A stretch of DNA of 5,927 nt from Gammaproteobacteria bacterium (GTDB taxonomy: Bacteria; Pseudomonadota; Gammaproteobacteria; QNFN01). The translations under genes and the position numbers were made by a program. The first letter of the stretch is position 1. Every line of letters begins with the position of its first letter. Location: the NCBI GenBank assembly GCA_003645555.1, contig QNFN01000129.1, positions 1 to 5,927 of the forward strand, written 5' to 3'. This document shows positions 1-5,927 of the stretch, one piece after another. Under the pieces are notes generated by a model. The model was given only the letters and a program-made list of their open reading frames with translations, had not been told where the DNA came from and made no database searches.

Positions 1-809
<809 letters not shown>

Positions 810-810
810 C

Positions 811-816
811 GGGGAG
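811..816 (+). promoter_or_regulatory. Probable Shine-Dalgarno of nrdR
   Basis: GGGGAG lies immediately after the glyA stop codon and 14 nt before the nrdR ATG. The spacing is longer than ideal, but it is the only purine-rich match in the 21-bp gap. The start itself is fixed by the MHCPFC N-terminus typical of NrdR. Confidence 0.45.
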
Positions 817-830
817 TTGGCGGCCAACCG

Positions 831-1358
831 ATGCACTGTCCATTCTGCGCCGCTGCCGACACCAAGGTGATCGACTCGCGGCTCGCCGGCGAGGGCACCC
901 ACGTGCGTCGGCGACGCGAGTGTCAGAGTTGCAACGAACGCTTCACCACCTTTGAGACCGCCGAGCTGGTGATGCCGCGCGTGGTCAAGCGCGATGGCAA
1001 CCGGGTGCCATTTGACGAGGAGAAGCTGCGTAGTGGCATCCTGCGTGCCCTGGAGAAGCGGCCGGTCGACACCGAGACGGTGGAGCAGGCCATCGGTCAC
1101 ATCCTGCGCGCCCTGCGCGGCAGCGGCGAGCGCGAGGTACTGTCGCGTGATATCGGTGAGCAGGTCATGGCTGAGCTGCGTGAGCTCGATGAGGTTGCCT
1201 ACGTTCGCTTTGCCTCGGTCTACCGCAGTTTCCAGGACGTCAACGCCTTCCGCGAGGAGATCGACCGGCTCGAACAGGCACCGAATGCCGAGATGCGCCG
1301 CCAGCAGCTGACCCTGCTCCCGGACGGCACGCGCCGGGACGGGCGCCGGCGTGACTGA
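831..1358 (+). CDS. nrdR: Transcriptional repressor NrdR (zinc ribbon + ATP-cone)
   Basis: NrdR is a nucleotide-sensing repressor that binds NrdR boxes upstream of ribonucleotide reductase genes. The N-terminal zinc ribbon is complete, with Cys pairs at 3/6 (CPFC) and 31/34 (CQSC), preceded by the basic VRRRREC segment and followed by RFTTFE. An ATP-cone follows from about residue 49 to 140, with [16 protein letters not shown] at its start and [19 protein letters not shown] at its end, both family signatures. The protein is 175 residues, against about 150 for E. coli NrdR; the excess is a charged, low-complexity C-terminal tail ending RRDGRRRD. The reading frame overlaps ribD by 8 bp, which suggests translational coupling. 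nrdR directly upstream of ribD is a widespread proteobacterial arrangement. I noticed no NrdR-box-like palindrome in the window, so its targets are presumably elsewhere. Confidence 0.97.
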   Translation: MHCPFCAAADTKVIDSRLAGEGTHVRRRRECQSCNERFTTFETAELVMPRVVKRDGNRVPFDEEKLRSGILRALEKRPVDTETVEQAIGHILRALRGSGEREVLSRDIGEQVMAELRELDEVAYVRFASVYRSFQDVNAFREEIDRLEQAPNAEMRRQQLTLLPDGTRRDGRRRD

Positions 1359-2523
1359 CTCCGCGATCGGGACGCCATTCACCGCCGCCGACCACCGTTG
1401 GATGGCGCGTGCCCTGCAACTCGCCCGGGACGGCCTCTACAGTGCACGCCCCAACCCACGGGTCGGTTGTGTGCTGGTAAACGATGGCAAGGTCGTCGGC
1501 GAGGGGGCTCACCTGCGGGCCGGTGGACCGCATGCCGAGATCCACGCCCTTGAGGCGGCGGGTGCTGAGGCGCGCGGGGCTACTGCCTTCGTTACCCTCG
1601 AACCGTGTGCCCATCAGGGCCGCACCCCGCCCTGCACCGGGGCGCTGGTTGCCGCTGGCGTCGGTCGCGTGGTCGCTGCCCATGTCGATCCCAATCCGCG
1701 GGTTGCCGGCCAGGGGCTGACACAGCTGCAGGCCGCCGGCATCACCACCGCCAGTGGCCTGCTTGCCGGGCCGGCCGAGTCACTCAACCGTGGTTTCGTC
1801 AAGCGCATGCGGCATGGCCGGCCATGGGTCACGGTCAAGTTGGCACAGAGCCTGGATGGGCGCACCGCCCTCGATTCCGGTGAGAGCCGTTGGATCACTT
1901 CCGCCGCCGCGCGCCGCGATGTCCACCGGCTGCGTGCGCGCAGCTGCGCGATCGTGACCGGCCTCGGCACGCTGCTTGCCGACGATCCGGCGCTGACGGT
2001 GCGTCTCGCTGACGACGAGCTTCCAGATCACTACGATGCCGAATCCATGGCGCCGCTGCGGGTCGTTGTCGACTCGCGGCTGCGCACGCCGCCGACCGCA
2101 CGGCTGTTCCAGTCACCGGGTCGTACGCTGGTCTGCACCGCGGTCGATAACCCCACGGCGGCGGCGGAACTGACCGCGGCCGGAGCCGAGGTCTTGCGGT
2201 TGCCGGGCGAGCCGGCCGGACTCGACCTGGTCGCCCTCCTCGAGGCACTGGCCCGGCGCGAGATCAACGAGGTATTGGTCGAGGCCGGTGCCACGCTGGC
2301 CGGGGCGCTGCTGGCCGAGGGACTGGTCGACGAGTTGCGACTCTATATCGCACCGACCCTGCTCGGCGATACGGCCCGGCCGTTGTTGCGGTTGCCGGCA
2401 TTGGCGACGATGAGCGAGCGCCACGAACTCGGGGGGGTCGGTGTACGTCAAGTCGGACGCGACCTGCGCGTTACTGTCCGGCCGGGCGCTTGCCCCCCCC
2501 GCGCCGATTCCGGAATCTTATAG
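1351..2523 (+). CDS. ribD: Bifunctional riboflavin biosynthesis deaminase/reductase RibD
   Basis: RibD carries out the second and third steps of riboflavin synthesis: deamination of the GTP-derived diaminopyrimidine and NADPH-dependent reduction of its ribosyl chain. The N-terminal deaminase domain (about 1-150) has [10 protein letters not shown], the zinc/catalytic motif PHAEIHAL (His61, Glu63) and [13 protein letters not shown] (Cys86, Cys95). The reductase domain (about 155-378) shows [30 protein letters not shown] and VDSRLRTP. The usual VEGG near the end reads VEAG here (residues 310-313), a mild substitution. The chosen start is a GTG inside the nrdR stop region; the next in-frame ATG at 1402 (residue 18) falls after the start of the domain helix and is less likely. 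Length, 390, is slightly above the usual 360-380. The last 12 or so residues are encoded across a run of eight C and have no family similarity that I recognise. Confidence 0.96.
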   Translation: MTDSAIGTPFTAADHRWMARALQLARDGLYSARPNPRVGCVLVNDGKVVGEGAHLRAGGPHAEIHALEAAGAEARGATAFVTLEPCAHQGRTPPCTGALVAAGVGRVVAAHVDPNPRVAGQGLTQLQAAGITTASGLLAGPAESLNRGFVKRMRHGRPWVTVKLAQSLDGRTALDSGESRWITSAAARRDVHRLRARSCAIVTGLGTLLADDPALTVRLADDELPDHYDAESMAPLRVVVDSRLRTPPTARLFQSPGRTLVCTAVDNPTAAAELTAAGAEVLRLPGEPAGLDLVALLEALARREINEVLVEAGATLAGALLAEGLVDELRLYIAPTLLGDTARPLLRLPALATMSERHELGGVGVRQVGRDLRVTVRPGACPPRADSGIL

Positions 2524-2548
2524 TTTTGGCGCGCTGTTCAGGCTAGAA

Positions 2549-3220
2549 ATGTTTACCGGGATCATCCAGGCAGTCGGTCATGTCGCGGCGTTGCAACCCA
2601 AGGGCGGCGACCTGCGGTTGCGTGTCCAGTCCGGCGAGCTCGATCTCGGCCAGGTAGGGCTCGGCGACAGCATCGCCACCAACGGCGTCTGTCTTACCGT
2701 GACGGCCAAGGAGAGCGACGGCTACTGGGCCGATGTATCCAGAGAGAGCGTGGCACGCTCCACGCTCGGCCAGCTGCGACTCGGCGATCAGCTCAATCTG
2801 GAGCTGGCATTGACCCCGTCCATGCGCCTCGGTGGTCACCTGGTCAGCGGGCATGTCGACGGTGTCGGTGAGGTGGTCGAGCGCCATCCGGACGGCCGTT
2901 CGGAACGCTACCGGGTACGTGCGCCCGATGCCCTGGCGCGTTACATTGCCGAGAAGGGTTCGATCTGTGTCGATGGCATCAGCCTGACGGTCAATGCTGT
3001 CGCTGGCACTTGCTTCGAGCTGAACGTCGTTCCGCACACGCTGGCCGGGACCACGCTCGACGGTATGCGACCTGGCTCCCGGGTCAACCTCGAGGTTGAC
3101 CTGGTCGCCCGCTACCTCGAGCGGTTGCTCCTTGGCGAGCGTGCCGCCAAGCCGCTTGCCGCGACCGGACTGACTCCCGAGTGGCTCGCCACCCAGGGTC
3201 TGGTCGGCATCCGTCACTGA
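2549..3220 (+). CDS. ribE: Riboflavin synthase, alpha subunit
   Basis: It dismutates two 6,7-dimethyl-8-ribityllumazine molecules to riboflavin plus the diaminopyrimidine substrate of RibH. The start ATG at 2549 gives the canonical N-terminus MFTGIIQAVG; an in-frame ATG at 2441 would add 36 residues with no family counterpart that lie inside ribD, so it is rejected. The 223-residue product contains two lumazine-binding barrels: barrel 1 with SIATNGVCLTV (41-51) and barrel 2 with GGHLVSGHVDGVGEV (95-109) and SICVDGISLTVN (138-149). The C-terminal helix VNLEVDLVARYLERLL (179-194) drives trimerisation in known homologues. An AGG at 2540-2542 is a weak ribosome-binding site. The gene is 25 bp after the ribD stop. 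Directly after its stop codon lies repeat element A1. The symbol is ribE in Shewanella/Pseudomonas-style naming and ribC in E. coli. Confidence 0.96.
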   Translation: MFTGIIQAVGHVAALQPKGGDLRLRVQSGELDLGQVGLGDSIATNGVCLTVTAKESDGYWADVSRESVARSTLGQLRLGDQLNLELALTPSMRLGGHLVSGHVDGVGEVVERHPDGRSERYRVRAPDALARYIAEKGSICVDGISLTVNAVAGTCFELNVVPHTLAGTTLDGMRPGSRVNLEVDLVARYLERLLLGERAAKPLAATGLTPEWLATQGLVGIRH

Positions 3221-3224
3221 CTAA

Positions 3225-3383
3225 GGAACCTCTGATCAAATCATGAACTCGTATCTGGCGCCCAGAATATCCAGCTTTTTCGTTGCAAAGCTTCGCAATA
3301 GCTAGCTATTACGTGCGTTTTGCGCCTCAAATCTGAACATTCTGAAGCGCAATCTACTTCGTCCAGATTTAATCAGAGATTCT
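3225..3383 (+). mobile_element. MITE-like element A, copy 1 (159 bp)
   Basis: This non-coding element fills most of the ribE-ribB gap. It is flanked by identical CTAA tetranucleotides (3221-3224 and 3384-3387), consistent with a target-site duplication. Its ends are inverted repeats: GGAACCTCTGATCAAATC on the left and, read on the other strand, AGAATCTCTGATTAAATC on the right. The whole element is an imperfect palindrome centred on a perfect 14-nt one, AATAGCTAGCTATT (3297-3310), so its RNA could fold into a long hairpin. An inverted copy of identical length lies at 5595-5753, with about 20 differences by hand alignment. The GGAA...CTGATTAA type end and CTAA target resemble IS5-group insertion sequences (target YTAR), so I infer a non-autonomous IS5-type derivative. 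There is no transposase reading frame. Confidence 0.85.
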
Positions 3384-3408
3384 CTAACAACCGATTTTGG
3401 ATACCAAC

Positions 3409-4515
3409 ATGCCGCTGAATACTACTGAAGAGATCATTGCCGACATTCGCGCCGGCAAGATGGTCGTGATCATGGATGACGAGGATCGCGAGAACGAGGG
3501 CGATCTGGTCATGGCTGCGGCGAAGGTGCAGCCCGAGGACGTCAATTTCATGGCCCGCTACGGCCGCGGCCTGATCTGCCTGACGTTGACCCGTGAGCGT
3601 TGCGAGCAGTTGCGCCTGCCGCTGATGGTCAGCCGCAATGAGGCGGCCCACTCGACCAATTTCACCGTCTCGATCGAGGCGGCCGAGGGGGTAACCACCG
3701 GCATCTCCGCCGCTGACCGCGCCCGTACCATAGAGGCGGCGGTCGCGCCCGATGCCCGTCCCGAGCACTTGGTGCAGCCGGGGCACATCTTCCCGCTGAT
3801 GGCGCTGCCCGGCGGCGTGCTGGCCCGCGCCGGCCACACTGAGGCAGGCTGCGACCTGGCGCGGCTGGCCGGTTTCGAGCCGGCCGGGGTGATCGTCGAA
3901 ATACTCAATGATGACGGCACCATGGCGCGCCGCCCTGACCTGGAGACGTTCGCCGCGCAGCACGGCCTCAAGATCGGTACCGTCGCCGACCTGATCCATT
4001 ACCGCACCGCCAATGAGAAGAGCGTCGAGCGGCTTACCGAATGCCGCCTGCCGACCGAGTACGGCACCTTCCACCTGGTGGCCTACCAGGATGTGGTCGC
4101 CGACGAGGTCCACCTGGCGCTGGTCAAGGGGACGATCGATCCCGAGGTGCCGCCGCTGGTCCGTGTCCACCTGCAGAACGACCTGTGCGACATGTTCCTG
4201 CCGCTGAAGGAGGATTGTGGCTGGCCGCTGCGTGATGCGCTGCAGCGGATTGCCGCGGAGGAGTGCGGCGTGCTGGTGTTGCTGCGTGCGCGCAGTGACC
4301 ACCAGGAACTGCTGCGGCGGATCCGCAACTACCAGCTCGAGGACAAGGGTGTGACGCTGATGGCACAGGCACCACAGACCGACCTGCGCACCTACGGCAT
4401 TGGTGCCCAGATCCTGACCGACCTCGGGGTGCGCCGCATGCGGGTGCTGAGTGCACCGAAAAAGGTCCACGCCATCTCCGGGTTTGACCTCGAGGTGGTC
4501 GAGTACGTCAGCTGA
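3409..4515 (+). CDS. ribBX: DHBP synthase with degenerate GTP cyclohydrolase II-like domain (RibBX type)
   Basis: The N-terminal half (about 1-200) is 3,4-dihydroxy-2-butanone-4-phosphate synthase, making the four-carbon unit from ribulose 5-phosphate. Its active-site motifs are intact: [10 protein letters not shown] (23-32), [15 protein letters not shown] (90-104), [19 protein letters not shown] (142-146) and NDDGTMAR (167-174). The C-terminal half (about 210-368) aligns with GTP cyclohydrolase II but lacks its signatures: where the family has C-x10-C-x-C zinc ligands, this protein reads [18 protein letters not shown], keeping only the last cysteine (270). The EGRGIGL catalytic loop is replaced by [15 protein letters not shown] by VLSAPKK, and the chain stops soon after LEVVEYV. 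It is therefore unlikely to hydrolyse GTP. RibBX proteins with such a domain have been described in Proteobacteria. The ATG start has only a weak GGA at 3399-3401; an in-frame TTG at 3397 would add four residues. Confidence 0.93.
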   Translation: MPLNTTEEIIADIRAGKMVVIMDDEDRENEGDLVMAAAKVQPEDVNFMARYGRGLICLTLTRERCEQLRLPLMVSRNEAAHSTNFTVSIEAAEGVTTGISAADRARTIEAAVAPDARPEHLVQPGHIFPLMALPGGVLARAGHTEAGCDLARLAGFEPAGVIVEILNDDGTMARRPDLETFAAQHGLKIGTVADLIHYRTANEKSVERLTECRLPTEYGTFHLVAYQDVVADEVHLALVKGTIDPEVPPLVRVHLQNDLCDMFLPLKEDCGWPLRDALQRIAAEECGVLVLLRARSDHQELLRRIRNYQLEDKGVTLMAQAPQTDLRTYGIGAQILTDLGVRRMRVLSAPKKVHAISGFDLEVVEYVS

Positions 4516-4530
4516 CACCGGCCGAGATAG

Positions 4531-4614
4531 CCGGCTGTTGAAATTCGCTCAGATGAGTGCGAGGCTAAATTTTGACGCCGGATCGTGCCAGCTGGGCTGA
4601 ATTTCCTCAGCCTG
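4531..4614 (+). mobile_element. MITE-like element B, copy 1 (84 bp, internally deleted)
   Basis: This element sits between ribBX and ribH. Its first 33 bases (GGCTGTTGAAATTCGCTCAG core) and last 46 or so bases match the reverse complement of element B2 at 5758-5896, including an exact 26-nt match (4569-4594 against 5778-5803). About 55 bp of the B2 middle is absent. The right terminal repeat has diverged (CAACAG to CTCAG), and with adjacent bases it now forms its own small hairpin, GGCTGA/TCAGCC (4595-4600 with 4607-4612). Flanking tetranucleotides are ATAG and ACAG, a weak or decayed target duplication. It carries no reading frame. Confidence 0.8.
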
Positions 4615-4635
4615 ACAGACAACATTCAAGTCGAT

Positions 4636-4641
4636 AGGAAG
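4636..4641 (+). promoter_or_regulatory. Shine-Dalgarno of ribH, deciding its start
   Basis: AGGAAG precedes three in-frame candidates: GTG 4641, ATG 4644 and ATG 4650. The core AGGA leaves 10 nt to ATG 4650, but only 4 to ATG 4644 and 1 to GTG 4641. Spacing therefore favours 4650 as the true start. Confidence 0.7.
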
Positions 4642-4649
4642 TGATGGCG

Positions 4650-5126
4650 ATGAGCAACGAGATCAAGACCACCGAAGGTCAGCTGACGGTACACAAGGCG
4701 CGTTTCGCGCTGGTTGTCGGGCGCTTCAACAGCTTTGTCACCGACAGCCTCGAGGCCGGGGCGATCGACGCCCTGAAACGCCACGGTGCCGACCCGGCCG
4801 ATATCCAGGTCTTTCGCGCTCCAGGCGCCTTCGAGATTCCGCTGGTGACACAGAAGGTGGCCGCCGCCGGTGGCTTCGACGCCATTGTCGCGCTCGGCGC
4901 GGTGATTCGCGGCGGCACGCCGCACTTCGAGTACGTTGCCGGCGAGTGCACCAAGGGATTGGCGCAGGTGTCGCTGCAGCACGGCCTGCCGATCGCCTTC
5001 GGCGTGCTGACGGTCGATACTATCGAGCAGGCTATCGAGCGGGCCGGCACCAAGGCCGGCAACAAGGGTGCCGAGGCGGCGCTGTCCGCCATCGAGATGG
5101 TCAACCTGCTGCGCCAGATCGACTGA
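4650..5126 (+). CDS. ribH: 6,7-dimethyl-8-ribityllumazine synthase
   Basis: RibH condenses the ribitylaminopyrimidine from the RibD branch with dihydroxybutanone phosphate from RibB, giving the lumazine that RibE converts to riboflavin; in most bacteria it forms an icosahedral 60-mer or a decamer. The product from ATG 4650 is 158 residues, normal for the family. Motifs in order are [17 protein letters not shown] (22-38), [13 protein letters not shown] (54-66), [19 protein letters not shown] (81-99) with the conserved catalytic-type His92, [12 protein letters not shown] (117-128), and [12 protein letters not shown] (133-144), which binds phosphate. Candidate starts three and two codons upstream (4641, 4644) are too close to the ribosome-binding site. 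The stop codon directly abuts the nusB ATG. Upstream spacing from ribBX is 134 bp and contains element B1. Confidence 0.97.
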   Translation: MSNEIKTTEGQLTVHKARFALVVGRFNSFVTDSLEAGAIDALKRHGADPADIQVFRAPGAFEIPLVTQKVAAAGGFDAIVALGAVIRGGTPHFEYVAGECTKGLAQVSLQHGLPIAFGVLTVDTIEQAIERAGTKAGNKGAEAALSAIEMVNLLRQID

Positions 5127-5564
5127 ATGGCGGGTTCGCGTACACCGGCCCGTCGCCTGGCGGTGCAGGCCCTCTACCAGTGGCAACTGGCCGGGCAGGA
5201 CATCGCCGATATCGTCACCCAGTTCTGTGATGAGCGGCAGCCCAGCGAGGCGCAGCGCGAGTACTTCAGCGAGTTGTTGCACGGCGTGCTCACCCATCTC
5301 GATGAACTCGATGATCTGCTCAGTCCGCTACTCGAACGCCCCATCGATCAGGTCGATCCGGTCGAGCGGGCGATCCTGCGCGTCGGCGCCTTCGAACTCG
5401 CTCACCGGCCCGAGGTGCCCTACCGCGTGGTGATCAACGAGGGGATCGAACTGGCCAAGCGCTTCGGTGCCGAACAGGGCCACCGTTTCATCAACAGCGT
5501 GCTCGATCGTCTCGCACGCGACCTGCGTGCCGTGGAGCGCAAGGCGTCGGGCGGCGCGACCTGA
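5127..5564 (+). CDS. nusB: Transcription antitermination factor NusB
   Basis: NusB pairs with ribosomal protein S10 (NusE) on boxA RNA to support antitermination in rRNA operons. The 145-residue all-helical protein starts with the typical ARRLAVQALYQWQLAG (8-23). It continues with EYFSELLHGVLTHLDELDDLL (45-65), the family block VDPVERAILRVGAFELAHRPEVPYRVVINEGIELAKRFG (76-114), and ends with GHRFINSVLDRLARDLR (118-134). The ATG immediately follows the ribH stop codon (TGAATG) with no separate Shine-Dalgarno sequence, so translation is probably coupled to ribH. ribH-nusB is a conserved pair across many bacteria. In gammaproteobacteria thiL often follows, but here repeat elements A2 and B2 intervene and the window ends before any gene can be recognised. 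Confidence 0.97.
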   Translation: MAGSRTPARRLAVQALYQWQLAGQDIADIVTQFCDERQPSEAQREYFSELLHGVLTHLDELDDLLSPLLERPIDQVDPVERAILRVGAFELAHRPEVPYRVVINEGIELAKRFGAEQGHRFINSVLDRLARDLRAVERKASGGAT

Positions 5565-5594
5565 CGTCGGCGGGCCAGGGACTGTTCACACCAA

Positions 5595-5753
5595 GGAACC
5601 TCTGATTAAGTCTGGACGAAGTAGATGGTGATTCAGAATGTTCAAATTTGAGGCGCAAGTCGAACGTAATAGCCAGCTATTGCGAAGATGTGCAACGAAA
5701 AAGTTGAACATTCTGGGCGCAAGATACGAGTTTATGACTTGATCAGAGCTTCC
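5595..5753 (-). mobile_element. MITE-like element A, copy 2 (159 bp, inverted)
   Basis: It lies downstream of nusB and is the reverse complement of element A1, with the same 159-bp length and about 139 of 159 positions matching by hand. The terminal repeats are GGAACCTCTGATTAAGTC at the left and, on the other strand, GGAAGCTCTGATCAAGTC at the right. The central palindrome AATAGCCAGCTATT (5668-5681) has one change from A1. The flank is CTAA on the right (5754-5757) and CCAA on the left (5591-5594), so the duplication is imperfect. It is non-coding and has no transposase. Confidence 0.85.
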
Positions 5754-5757
5754 CTAA

Positions 5758-5896
5758 CAGGCTGTTGAAATTCTACTCAGCTGGCACGATCCGGCGTCAA
5801 AATAGGCCTCAAAATGCTCATTTACTCCAGTAAACTGCGCTTTATCGGTCTATTTTTCCTTGTCTCACGCTCATCTGAGCGAATTTCAACAGCCTG
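5758..5896 (-). mobile_element. MITE-like element B, copy 2 (139 bp, longest form)
   Basis: The ends are perfect 16-bp inverted repeats, CAGGCTGTTGAAATTC at 5758-5773 and its complement at 5881-5896. CTAA flanks both sides (5754-5757 and 5897-5900), consistent with a 4-bp target duplication. The interior is partly palindromic, with a central hairpin TTTAC-TCCA-GTAAA (5821-5834) almost exactly at the midpoint. Its left CTAA is the same tetranucleotide that bounds element A2, so the two elements abut. It has no coding capacity. It is longer than copy B1, which lacks the middle. Confidence 0.83.
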
Positions 5897-5927
5897 CTAA
5901 GAGACGCACCGTGCCGTCGCCCTCCGA

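Noticed and set aside
2441..2548. N-terminal extension of riboflavin synthase starting at ATG 2441
   Set aside because: The extension lies inside ribD and has no family similarity; ATG 2549 gives the canonical MFTGI start.
3221..3408. FMN riboswitch (RFN element) upstream of ribBX
   Set aside because: This would be a natural regulatory site in front of a ribB gene, but the gap is almost wholly taken up by element A1, which has its own inverted copy downstream of nusB; I saw no RFN-like conserved core in what remains.
4518..4534. CCGGC-N7-GCCGG hairpin after ribBX as an intrinsic terminator
   Set aside because: The stem is only 5 bp, half of it belongs to the end of element B1, and no T-run follows.
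3225..5896. Composite transposon carrying ribBX-ribH-nusB between the A or B copies
   Set aside because: The gene order is the standard proteobacterial one and codon use looks like that of neighbouring genes, so the operon is native and the elements are insertions into it rather than carriers of it.
5911..5927. Possible GTG start of a following gene such as thiL
   Set aside because: Only 17 bases remain; the order nusB-thiL is common, but nothing in these bases can confirm a coding start.

Overview
The window reads as a GC-rich chromosomal segment from a proteobacterium. A gammaproteobacterium is most likely: the gene order glyA-nrdR-ribD-ribE-ribB/X-ribH-nusB and the close resemblance of the GlyA, NrdR and NusB sequences to gammaproteobacterial ones support this. 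All genes lie on the + strand. No species can be named from the sequence alone.

Layout: 1-809 is the C-terminal two thirds of glyA (serine hydroxymethyltransferase). 831-1358 is nrdR, the repressor of ribonucleotide reductase genes. 1351-2523 is ribD, overlapping nrdR by 8 bp. 2549-3220 is ribE (riboflavin synthase). 3409-4515 is a ribB gene (DHBP synthase) with a GTP-cyclohydrolase-II-like C-terminal half that has lost its zinc and catalytic signatures, i.e. a RibBX-type protein. 4650-5126 is ribH (lumazine synthase). 5127-5564 is nusB, abutting ribH. Together the rib genes provide the deaminase/reductase, DHBP synthase, lumazine synthase and riboflavin synthase steps. The first step, GTP cyclohydrolase II, is apparently not supplied here and should be encoded elsewhere by a true ribA.

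The main unexpected content is between the genes. Two families of short, AT-richer, near-palindromic, non-coding elements with terminal inverted repeats (MITE-like) occupy the wider gaps. Family A is 159 bp in both copies (3225-3383 and, inverted, 5595-5753). Family B is 139 bp in one copy (5758-5896, minus orientation) and 84 bp in the other (4531-4614, plus orientation, with about 55 bp of the middle missing). Element A1 is bounded by perfect CTAA direct repeats and starts right after the ribE stop codon. A2 and B2 lie head to tail and share one CTAA. Removing A1 and one CTAA leaves a ribE-ribB spacing of 25 bp, as expected of a compact operon, so the insertions appear to have split a formerly tight rib operon. 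I see no CRISPR array, RNA gene, defence system or FMN riboswitch. The coding part is ordinary housekeeping sequence; the interest is in the repeats and the degenerate RibX domain.
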